Shown one piece after another: positions 1 to 5,188 of a DNA stretch of 5,188 bases; position 1 is the first letter of the stretch; each line of letters opens with the position of its first letter. Below the pieces are notes generated by a model. The model saw only the letters and a program-made list of their open reading frames with translations. It searched no databases and was not told the DNA's origin. A program made the position numbers and the translations under genes. Source of the DNA: an uncultured Prevotellaceae bacterium (lineage in GTDB: Bacteria > Bacteroidota > Bacteroidia > Bacteroidales > Bacteroidaceae); assembly GCA_946539635.1 (NCBI GenBank), contig CAMNHS010000096.1, forward strand, positions 1-5,188, read 5' to 3'.

Positions 1-126
1 CCAGGACGTCCTGGGCGCGAAGCAATGCTGGAGGGCTATAGAGAGGTGCAGGAGAAGTTGGGCGACACCCCTGCTGCAGATAATGCCGCGAGGAAGATGG
101 TGGAGGAGTTGAGAGTTAAGAGTTAA
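1..126 (+). CDS. lpxB: Lipid-A-disaccharide synthase, C-terminal end (partial)
   Basis: Frame 1 is open from the window edge to a TAA at 124-126 and gives 41 residues, beginning PGRPGREAMLEGYREVQEKL and ending with MVEELRVKS. The pattern of an R-x-x-ML-x-GY segment, then 'LG' and a small-residue stretch (TPAADNAA), then a final R-K-M-V-E-E-L helix, matches my recollection of the C-terminus of Bacteroidota LpxB. LpxB joins UDP-2,3-diacylglucosamine to lipid X at the inner membrane to make the lipid A disaccharide. The catalytic part lies outside the window, so the call rests on the tail alone. The last five residues (LRVKS) and the stop are encoded by a 7-bp tandem repeat, so the original end of the protein may have been slightly different. 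Another glycosyltransferase-like or metabolic enzyme cannot be excluded. Confidence 0.6.
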   Translation, partial: PGRPGREAMLEGYREVQEKLGDTPAADNAARKMVEELRVKS

Positions 127-148
127 AAGTTAAGAGTTAAGAGTTAAG
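107..148 (+). repeat. Heptamer tandem array, (AGTTAAG)x6
   Basis: Six contiguous 7-bp units start at 107, 114, 121, 128, 135 and 142. They read AGTTGAG, AGTTAAG, AGTTAAA, then AGTTAAG three times; only the first and third units differ, each by one base. The array starts inside the 3' end of the upstream lpxB-like gene, encodes its last residues and supplies its TAA stop at 124-126, then runs 22 bp into the intergenic region. The periodicity is read directly from the sequence. Such arrays are familiar to me from Prevotella-type genomes, but I do not know a function for them. Confidence 0.9.
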
Positions 149-153
149 AAAAA

Positions 154-161
154 TACTTTTG
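154..161 (+). promoter_or_regulatory. Possible Bacteroidota -7 promoter element
   Basis: TACTTTTG fits the Bacteroidota -7 consensus TAnnTTTG and lies about 40 bp upstream of the glycosyltransferase ATG. The expected -33 TTTG is absent: the bases 19-21 bp upstream fall in the AGTTAAG array and read TTAA/TAAG. The match also overlaps the start of the TTTGACC array, whose repeated TTTG makes such a hit more likely by chance. If real, it would start a transcript for the glycosyltransferase and the secreted protein independent of lpxB. Confidence 0.22.
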
Positions 162-183
162 ACCTTTGACCTTAGACCTTTGA
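158..183 (+). repeat. Heptamer tandem array, (TTTGACC)x3.7
   Basis: Units TTTGACC (158-164), TTTGACC (165-171), TTAGACC (172-178) and a partial TTTGA (179-183) follow one another with a strict 7-bp period. Read on the other strand the unit is AAGGTCA, one base away from the AAGGTTA and AAGGTGA units found inside the large downstream gene at 4984-5015. The array occupies most of the leader in front of the glycosyltransferase start at 200 and could affect its expression. Confidence 0.85.
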
Positions 184-199
184 ATAAAGATTATGCATT

Positions 200-1240
200 A
201 TGAAAATAGGTTACGACGCTAAGCGATATTATCACAATAATACAGGGTTAGGCAACTACAGCCGCACCTTAATAAATGCTATTCATACCCATTATCCGAA
301 GATTGATACGAAGCTGTATGACGAGAAGGCTTTGATACGCACCTTCTGGATGGGCCACAAGGCAAAGGAGGACGGATGTGTCTTATTCCATGGGCTTTCT
401 AACGAACTCCCGCGAGACATTAACAAGGTGGGCATCAAGAGTATTGTCACCATGCATGATGTAGCATGGAGGACTTTTCCAAGGATGTATAAGCCGATAG
501 ACATCTTCCTATACGAACAGAAATATGGTTGGTCGGCTAAGCATGCTACCCACGTAATATGCATCAGCGAATCGACAAAGAAGGATGTGATGCGATTCTA
601 CGGGGTTCCGGAAGAACGCATCAGCGTCATCTACCAACCTGTGCAACAGCTTTTCTATACCCAAATGGAAAAGCAGAAAGCAGCGGATATCGTAAAGGAG
701 TATGTGGATGATGACTTTATCCTGACAGTAGGCAGCATCAATGCCCGTAAGAATCTGCTGGGCATGCTGAAGGCTTACGCAAGGTTGGAGAAGCGTCCGA
801 AGTTTGTTGTGATAGGAAATGGGCACGAATATCGCAAGCTATGCGAGAAATTCATTGCCGAAAAAGGTTTGTCCAATGATGTCATTATAATAGACAACAT
901 CCACGAAGGATATATACTGCAAGCCTTCTATACCTGTGCGAAGGTATTGATGTACCCATCCTATTATGAAGGATTTGGATTGCCAGTAGTAGAGGCAGCC
1001 CTGCAACATTGCCCTATTATCACGAGCAACGTTTCCTCACTACCGGAGGCAGCAGGAGCAGGTGCCATACAGGTAGCACCGAATGACATAAAAACGATGG
1101 CATCATCATTAAACAGATTGCTGACAGACCCACAGGAATGCACCTACCTTGGACAGAAAGCCTATGAGCATGCAACAACACATTTTAATCCAGAAGAACT
1201 GACTAACGACATTTATAAACTTTACAACTCTATCCTATGA
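200..1240 (+). CDS. GT4-family (group 1) glycosyltransferase
   Basis: This complete 346-residue protein, a normal length for the family, has the two-Rossmann (GT-B) layout of GT4 retaining glycosyltransferases. The N-terminal acceptor half shows the glycine loop TGLGNYSR (15-22), an HD pair at 86-87 (TMHDVAW) and the CISESTKKDV segment (121-130) that commonly precedes the domain linker. The C-terminal donor half opens with ILTVGSINARKNL (174-186), whose R183-K184 are the usual nucleotide-sugar phosphate contacts. It carries the E-x7-E signature in YEGFGLPVVEA, with E257 and E265. There is no signal peptide or membrane segment, so it should act in the cytosol or at the inner-membrane face, adding a sugar from a nucleotide donor to a growing glycan. 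The family cannot tell donor or acceptor; mannosyl- or rhamnosyl-type transfer is only a guess. The ATG at 200 directly begins the conserved MKIGYDAKR strand; an ATG at 193 is out of frame. No Shine-Dalgarno is visible, as is common in Bacteroidota. The stop overlaps the next gene's start. The upstream lpxB-like gene suggests an envelope-glycan setting. Confidence 0.9.
   Translation: MKIGYDAKRYYHNNTGLGNYSRTLINAIHTHYPKIDTKLYDEKALIRTFWMGHKAKEDGCVLFHGLSNELPRDINKVGIKSIVTMHDVAWRTFPRMYKPIDIFLYEQKYGWSAKHATHVICISESTKKDVMRFYGVPEERISVIYQPVQQLFYTQMEKQKAADIVKEYVDDDFILTVGSINARKNLLGMLKAYARLEKRPKFVVIGNGHEYRKLCEKFIAEKGLSNDVIIIDNIHEGYILQAFYTCAKVLMYPSYYEGFGLPVVEAALQHCPIITSNVSSLPEAAGAGAIQVAPNDIKTMASSLNRLLTDPQECTYLGQKAYEHATTHFNPEELTNDIYKLYNSIL
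1237..1240 (+). other. ATGA stop/start overlap (translational coupling)
   Basis: The four bases ATGA contain both the start codon of the secreted protein (ATG 1237-1239) and the stop of the glycosyltransferase (TGA 1238-1240). No Shine-Dalgarno-like stretch precedes this ATG, so re-initiation by ribosomes ending the upstream gene is the simplest way for it to be translated. The overlap fixes the two genes as one transcriptional unit. Confidence 0.85.
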
Positions 1241-1308
1241 AAAAGAATTCGCTCAGACTGATTTTTTTAGCAATCTTCTCCCTGCTATGCTGTTACTCCT
1301 ACGCAGCA
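1237..1308 (+). other. Signal peptide of the secreted protein
   Basis: Residues 1-24 have a basic start (MKKNSLR), a hydrophobic run (LIFLAIFSLLCC) and a small-residue end (YSYAAG), typical of Sec/SPI export with cleavage near A23 or A24. C18 and C19 do not form a good lipobox, because the residue before C18 is Leu rather than Gly, Ala or Ser. A lipoprotein is therefore less likely, which agrees with the T9SS-like tail at the other end. Confidence 0.8.
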
Positions 1309-4300
1309 GGCGTAGTGGACATCACAAACAAACTCACCAACCCATCATTTGAGGTTGATGACATCACAGCCCTCACCCCGAAGACTGAAAGTGCTGACGG
1401 CTTGCGCGGCTATATCCAGAACCAGCCAGTCGGATGGACGTATGGCGGTTCGACAATCGATAAGCAGCTGATTATTACTACCAACTGCTTTACCGACAAC
1501 AACTTTGGCAAGGTGACAACACTTACCGACGGCACGCAAGGTTACTATCTCCGCATGGGATGGAACACAGGGTCTTCTACCCTAAACCAAACAGTCACAT
1601 TACCTGCAGGAAAATACCGCTTTGCTGCCGACATCCGTTCTGCATACGCCAATTCAGCAACTTCAAGCATAAAGATTGTGGCAGGAAGTGAGAACTCCAA
1701 TACTCCTTTCACACAAGGTAGCTCATCATGTTTTACAACAATGGCTTGGTCAACAGCAAGTGTTGATTTTACTGTTACAGAAGAGAAACAAGTATCTCTG
1801 GGATTCTCCATCACATGGGCCAGTGGTGGTTCTTGTGTCATGATAGACAACGTAAAACTCTATGATGTAACAAACGAAACAGTTGACCCTGACCCAACAG
1901 AAGAAGATGTTCCGTCGCCTACAGAAGGTATCATCGACAACACCTTTGTTCCTGAAAGCGAGATGATGACAGACATTCTGAAGATGCTGGCACGCTTCAC
2001 TCCATATATGAAGAGCTACTGGTTCCAATGTGCCAGTCCTAACAGCATCAATGAGAGTTGCGGATTCTTCTATAACACAGAAAACGGCACTTCCCCATCA
2101 TGTCCAAGTGGCGAAAAAGGTGTTCGCCCTAATGCCGACCTGTCGATGGTTGCAGCATTCCTGGTAAAGTATGCTAAGCCTGCCGGCATCACTCTTCCGC
2201 AAGGCATCACATACGATTTGCTGGAGGAATATGCTATGAAGAGTCTTATATATGCCTACTCTACCCACAAGGCCAACAAACTGAAGATATGTTCTGGGGG
2301 TGACTACTGGGGTTCTACCTCTACATCTGATGCCGTATGGGAGTCAAGTCTGTGGGCGATGTCTGTAGCATATTCTGCATTCTTTCAATGGGATAAACTC
2401 TCGGACGCTCAGAAGGGATATATCTACGCTATGCTGAAAGCAGAATGTAACTACGAATTAGGTCGCACAGTACCAACTGGATATGCTGGCGATACGAAGG
2501 CAGAAGAGAATGGTTGGGAAGCAGATATCTTGGCAGCCACACTCGGATTGTTCCCTGATGATGCTTTGGCAGAAAAGTGGTTTGAGAGAATGAGGCTGTT
2601 TGCCATCAACTCATACAGTCATTACAGCGATGCATCAAATGCTAATGCTATAGACCCCGACTACAACGACACCTCTGTAGCAGACCTTTATAAAGGTAAT
2701 AACCTGTATGCTGACTACACCCTGCAGAACCACAACCTCTTCCATACATCATACCAGAATGTAGTAATGCAGGAACTTGGTGAGGCTGCATTGGCTCTAA
2801 AGCTATTCCAAAGCGGTAACAGCGGAAGCAAAGTATGGGCATCAAACGCTTTGCAGCATAACAATCAAGAGGTTATGGACAATGTGCTGAACTGGCTCGC
2901 CCTTGCTGATGGAGAACTGGCTATGCCAAACGGAAATGACTGGTCGCTATTCCTGTATGACCAGATTACATCATACTCTACCCAGGCATGTTTCCAAAGA
3001 GACCCCAATGCCCTACTATTGGAGAATCTGGCATATAAGCAGATAAAGGCACGTCAGGCGACAACATCAGACGGCTCATGGCTGTTGCGTCCCGATGTAG
3101 CAGCACGCCGTATGGGGGTTGAGGCACATCGTGTCATGATGACATACCTCATGCACCTTACAAATTCTACTGCCGACATCACCCCGACATCATGGGAGGA
3201 GTTCCGCAATGCACATAGCAAGGCGATGGTACTTGAATGTCAGAATGTAGTGAGAGCATATACTCCTGAGCGTTTCTCTTGCTTCTCATGGTCTGATGGC
3301 CTGAAGTCATACACTGGATATTTCACTGCCGATAAAACCGACAAGAATAAAATCATAGTTCCTTATCGTGCAAACAATTCTGGCAATATAACAGGATGGT
3401 ACGAGGTAAGTGGTAAGGGCCTCAACGCAACACCAGTTGTCAATGGCATCTATCAGCTGGATGGAAATGCTTGGGTGATGAATGGCGAGTTGAGTGTTAA
3501 TGACAAGGCACTCGATAACCGCTTCGCGATATATTCTACAGCAGGTAATGCTGTAATATATCTCGATTATGTTAAAGCAAATACCGCTTGTACCATAACA
3601 GCAGAAAAGGGTGGCTTGCTGGCAATATCTACTGATGAACTGACAAAGCAAAAGCGCACCCTCTACTACGATGATGGTGAGGGAGGCATTACGTGGAAAC
3701 AAACAGATGGTGTAAGCCAATCTACCTTCTCATCAGATTGGGTGAACATAGACAACGAAATAGGTGTTGCAGGTCATAATGGCAAGAAGATAGCATTCGG
3801 AGATCGTAATGCAAACAATTCTATATACACCTCAAAGTTGTACCCAATGTACGATAACAACAGTCGTTCCGTAAAGGCCGGAGACTATGTGGATGCGCGC
3901 CATCTGGTTTATTACTCCAACGTAACAGCAGAGACTACGAGAGAATTGTCTGACGCCATCACAAAACTGTCGTTTAAAAATGACGGATGGAACGGCATCA
4001 TATCTCGCGACCCATCTGGAAGGTACTATGTAATGGTGGCAAACTTCTTCGGAAGCACAGTCAACTCCGCCTCAACAGTTGTCAGTGTCGCTGGTATGGG
4101 AGCGCCCATATATGCTCCTGTGATGGTGGTAGAAAATAACCAGTCCGTATCGGCTGCCTACGAACTTTCCCAAAATAATTCATTTGCGAAACCGATAAAT
4201 TTCTTTATCGATAGCGAGGCAAAGATGAGGGTGCAGCTCCTCTCCGACAATAAACTCTGCATCATACCTGATGCCGACGCAGAGATTACAATACGGGGCG

Positions 4301-5112
4301 TCAATTCCAACGGCACCTTCTCCGAGAATGTTCAAATGATTGCAGAGAAAGTCGTCAAGGTCACTCTGACTCCAGAGGGGCTGGAGATTGAGAAAACAGG
4401 AGTTCTCGTTCCCGACGCCCCACAGCCTGGTGATGATATGACCGGCTACATAAAGAATCCACACTTTGCCGGCAACAGTACAGACGGATGGACCATTACC
4501 AGCGCCCTTGGAAGCGGGGCGAAAAACACCAACTACAATTCACAAGAATTCTGGCAATGTACCTCGTTCGACATCCAGCAGGTTGTAAAAGGATTGCCAC
4601 AAGGTCAGTATCATCTGTCCTGTCAGGGATTCTATCGCGACGGCTCATATACACAGGCAGCAACCTCATGTAAGAACGGAACATTTGCTGCAAACGCAAA
4701 GATGTATGCCAACAATGCCACAGCAGACCTTCCAAGCATCTGTAGTGAAGCAGGTAAGATGGGAAATCTGGGAGTATCAACATCATTGGGATATGTTCCT
4801 AATAACATGGAACAAGCACAACAGTACTTCCTTAGCAGCCTCTATGACTTCGGAACAGATGTAACCGTTGACGAATCAGGAACGATGACAATCGGAATAA
4901 AGAAAGAAAGCGTCATCAGCAACGACTGGACCATATTTACGAACTTCAGACTTACATATTTAGGAGGTCCGACAGGGATTAATAAGGTTAAAGGTGAAAG
5001 GTTAAAGGTGAAAGGACAGGGAGATACCATCTATCGACTTGATGGTACCAAGGTATCAACAATGTCCCAGCCAGGTATATATATACATAATGGTAAGAAA
5101 GTAACCAAATAG
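1237..5112 (+). CDS. Secreted multidomain carbohydrate-active-like protein with T9SS-type tail
   Basis: A 1291-residue exported protein. In order: signal peptide (1-24); beta-rich module (about 27-211) with NPSFE, GWT and LPAGKYRF, ending in MIDNVKLYDV; acidic Pro/Thr linker (about 213-231); a helical region (about 236-670) that looks like an alpha/alpha toroid; a beta-rich region (about 675-1050) opening with RFSCFSWSDG and holding DWVNIDNEIGVAG (834-846); a second beta module (about 1067-1243); a repeat-encoded linker (1250-1260); and a short T9SS-like sorting tail (1263-1291). Toroid plus beta-sandwich is the layout of several polysaccharide lyase families (PL8, heparinase II/III-like). 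Candidate active-site segments are ENGWEAD (424-430) and QNHNLFHTSY (497-506, with H499, H503, Y506), plus R624-R625 and E629/H631. I cannot place the core in a named family, so catalysis and substrate are inferred; it might bind rather than cleave. It should act at the cell surface or outside. It overlaps the glycosyltransferase gene by 4 bp. The reading frame is intact, without frameshift. Confidence 0.85.
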   Translation: MKKNSLRLIFLAIFSLLCCYSYAAGVVDITNKLTNPSFEVDDITALTPKTESADGLRGYIQNQPVGWTYGGSTIDKQLIITTNCFTDNNFGKVTTLTDGTQGYYLRMGWNTGSSTLNQTVTLPAGKYRFAADIRSAYANSATSSIKIVAGSENSNTPFTQGSSSCFTTMAWSTASVDFTVTEEKQVSLGFSITWASGGSCVMIDNVKLYDVTNETVDPDPTEEDVPSPTEGIIDNTFVPESEMMTDILKMLARFTPYMKSYWFQCASPNSINESCGFFYNTENGTSPSCPSGEKGVRPNADLSMVAAFLVKYAKPAGITLPQGITYDLLEEYAMKSLIYAYSTHKANKLKICSGGDYWGSTSTSDAVWESSLWAMSVAYSAFFQWDKLSDAQKGYIYAMLKAECNYELGRTVPTGYAGDTKAEENGWEADILAATLGLFPDDALAEKWFERMRLFAINSYSHYSDASNANAIDPDYNDTSVADLYKGNNLYADYTLQNHNLFHTSYQNVVMQELGEAALALKLFQSGNSGSKVWASNALQHNNQEVMDNVLNWLALADGELAMPNGNDWSLFLYDQITSYSTQACFQRDPNALLLENLAYKQIKARQATTSDGSWLLRPDVAARRMGVEAHRVMMTYLMHLTNSTADITPTSWEEFRNAHSKAMVLECQNVVRAYTPERFSCFSWSDGLKSYTGYFTADKTDKNKIIVPYRANNSGNITGWYEVSGKGLNATPVVNGIYQLDGNAWVMNGELSVNDKALDNRFAIYSTAGNAVIYLDYVKANTACTITAEKGGLLAISTDELTKQKRTLYYDDGEGGITWKQTDGVSQSTFSSDWVNIDNEIGVAGHNGKKIAFGDRNANNSIYTSKLYPMYDNNSRSVKAGDYVDARHLVYYSNVTAETTRELSDAITKLSFKNDGWNGIISRDPSGRYYVMVANFFGSTVNSASTVVSVAGMGAPIYAPVMVVENNQSVSAAYELSQNNSFAKPINFFIDSEAKMRVQLLSDNKLCIIPDADAEITIRGVNSNGTFSENVQMIAEKVVKVTLTPEGLEIEKTGVLVPDAPQPGDDMTGYIKNPHFAGNSTDGWTITSALGSGAKNTNYNSQEFWQCTSFDIQQVVKGLPQGQYHLSCQGFYRDGSYTQAATSCKNGTFAANAKMYANNATADLPSICSEAGKMGNLGVSTSLGYVPNNMEQAQQYFLSSLYDFGTDVTVDESGTMTIGIKKESVISNDWTIFTNFRLTYLGGPTGINKVKGERLKVKGQGDTIYRLDGTKVSTMSQPGIYIHNGKKVTK
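1315..1869 (+). other. N-terminal carbohydrate-binding-like beta-sandwich module
   Basis: This covers residues about 27-211 of the secreted protein. It shows the order NKLTNPSFE (31-39), PVGWTYGG (64-71), GYYLRMGW (102-109), LNQTVTLPAGKYRFAADIR (116-134) and a closing SCVMIDNVKLYDV (199-211). 'NP-x-FE ... GW ... Q-x-V-x-LP-x-G-x-Y ... DNV-x-L' is the pattern of jellyroll modules that flank enzymes in Bacteroidota exported proteins. Ligand binding is inferred from that placement, not shown. Confidence 0.6.
4435..4965 (+). other. C-terminal beta-sandwich module before the sorting tail
   Basis: This covers residues about 1067-1243. It shows DMTGYIKNPHF (1067-1077), DGWTI (1083-1087), FDIQQVVKGLPQGQYHLSC (1111-1129), GFYRDG (1131-1136), VPNNMEQAQQYF (1187-1198) and DWTIFTNFRLTYLG (1230-1243). 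I recognise this pattern from many large secreted proteins of Prevotella and Bacteroides, where it sits just before the T9SS tail. It repeats the motif order of the N-terminal module (NP-x-F, GW, LP-x-G-x-Y, NF/NV-x-L). Carbohydrate binding or surface attachment is likely but unproven. Confidence 0.65.
4984..5015 (+). repeat. In-gene heptamer array (AGGTTAA/AGGTGAA), 14-bp period
   Basis: From 4984 the sequence repeats with a perfect 14-bp period over 32 bp, made of alternating 7-bp units AGGTTAA and AGGTGAA at 4985, 4992, 4999 and 5006, plus a partial AGG at 5013. It is translated in frame as KVKGERLKVKG (residues 1250-1260), a basic linker between the last beta module and the sorting tail. 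The AAGGTNA core is shared with the array at 158-183, which lies in the opposite orientation. The period is not a multiple of three, so successive copies are read in different frames. Confidence 0.9.
5023..5109 (+). other. Short T9SS-like C-terminal sorting tail
   Basis: Residues 1263-1291 begin DTIYRLDGTKVS and end GIYIHNGKKVTK. This matches the end of the type A Por/T9SS C-terminal domain (IYDLxGRKV ... GIYIxxGKKxxxK), which is recognised by the type IX secretion system and used for outer-membrane export and surface attachment in Bacteroidota. At about 29 residues it is much shorter than a full domain of roughly 70-80 residues. The upstream module may supply the missing strands, or the tail may be a reduced form. 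Confidence 0.7.
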
Positions 5113-5188
5113 TGCATGCAATAGACACCATATTACACAGTGATGCCGGCAAAGCGCAGTTTATACGTTTTGTCCTAAACGGCTGTTT

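Noticed and set aside
1..14. Perfect 14-bp palindrome CCAGGACGTCCTGG at the window edge
   Set aside because: It lies inside the lpxB-like reading frame and a palindrome of this length is not surprising in 5 kb (roughly 0.3 expected by chance). No second copy was seen.
107..183. The two intergenic heptamer arrays as a hairpin or terminator
   Set aside because: They are in opposite orientation, but pairing AGTTAAG with TTTGACC leaves several mismatches per unit and there is no GC-rich stem with a T run after it.
1285..1296. LLCC in the signal peptide as a lipoprotein cleavage site
   Set aside because: The residue before C18 is Leu, which does not fit the lipobox, and a normal SPI site (YSYAA) follows.
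3307..3720. 137-codon reading frame on the minus strand inside the large gene, and similar minus-strand frames at 509-826, 1545-1850 and 4180-4786
   Set aside because: They lie wholly inside well-supported + strand genes, are rich in Cys and unlike any family I know, and look like antisense shadows.
4488..4673. 61-codon + strand reading frame inside the C-terminal module
   Set aside because: It is an alternative frame across a region where the main frame clearly encodes a conserved beta module; its product shows no recognisable feature.
5143..5178. Short ORF starting ATGCCGGCAAAG after the large gene
   Set aside because: It has only 11 codons before TAA and no start context. A near match to TAnnTTTG at 5164-5171 (TACGTTTT) lacks the final G and a -33 element.
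5113..5188. Palindrome TGCATGCA after the stop (5113-5120) and a GTTTA/TAAAC inverted pair (about 5159-5180) as terminators
   Set aside because: The first has no loop and no T run; the second has only a 5-bp AT-rich stem with a 12-base loop. Neither is a convincing terminator.

Overview
The window reads as chromosomal DNA of a Bacteroidota bacterium, most likely Prevotella/Segatella or a close relative. The supporting signs are: a secreted protein ending in a short tail of the type IX secretion (T9SS) sorting kind (IYRLDG...GIYIHNGKK); an all-beta module just before that tail of a kind common in large secreted proteins of Prevotella and Bacteroides; no Shine-Dalgarno sequences at the gene starts; one match to the Bacteroidota -7 promoter motif TAnnTTTG; and short 7-bp tandem repeats (AGTTAAG, TTTGACC, AGGTTAA/AGGTGAA) that I associate from memory with Prevotella genomes. 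The genus is an inference.

Layout, all on the + strand: (1) positions 1-126 hold the last 41 codons of a gene that looks like lpxB (lipid-A-disaccharide synthase). (2) Positions 107-199 carry two heptamer repeat arrays; the first begins inside lpxB and supplies its stop codon, the second lies just upstream of the next gene. (3) 200-1240 encodes a complete GT4-family glycosyltransferase. (4) 1237-5112 encodes a 1291-residue exported multidomain protein whose ATG overlaps the glycosyltransferase stop in an ATGA. In order it has a signal peptide, an N-terminal beta-sandwich module, an acidic Pro/Thr linker, a large helical core and beta-sandwich region resembling polysaccharide lyases in architecture, a second terminal beta-sandwich module, a repeat-encoded linker and a T9SS-like tail. 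(5) The last 76 bases (5113-5188) hold no gene or terminator that I can support.

How the genes may work together: the overlap indicates that the cytosolic glycosyltransferase and the exported carbohydrate-active-looking protein are translated as a pair. A reasonable guess is that one helps build a surface or secreted glycan and the other binds, trims or remodels it outside the cell. The substrate and catalytic class of the large protein cannot be read from the sequence; I do not recognise its core as a named family.

The most unusual observation is the heptamer array inside the large gene (4984-5015), placed exactly in the linker before the sorting tail. Its 14-bp period is not a multiple of three. 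By direct reading, either loss or gain of one unit would put a stop before the tail, so the array could in principle switch the tail on and off.
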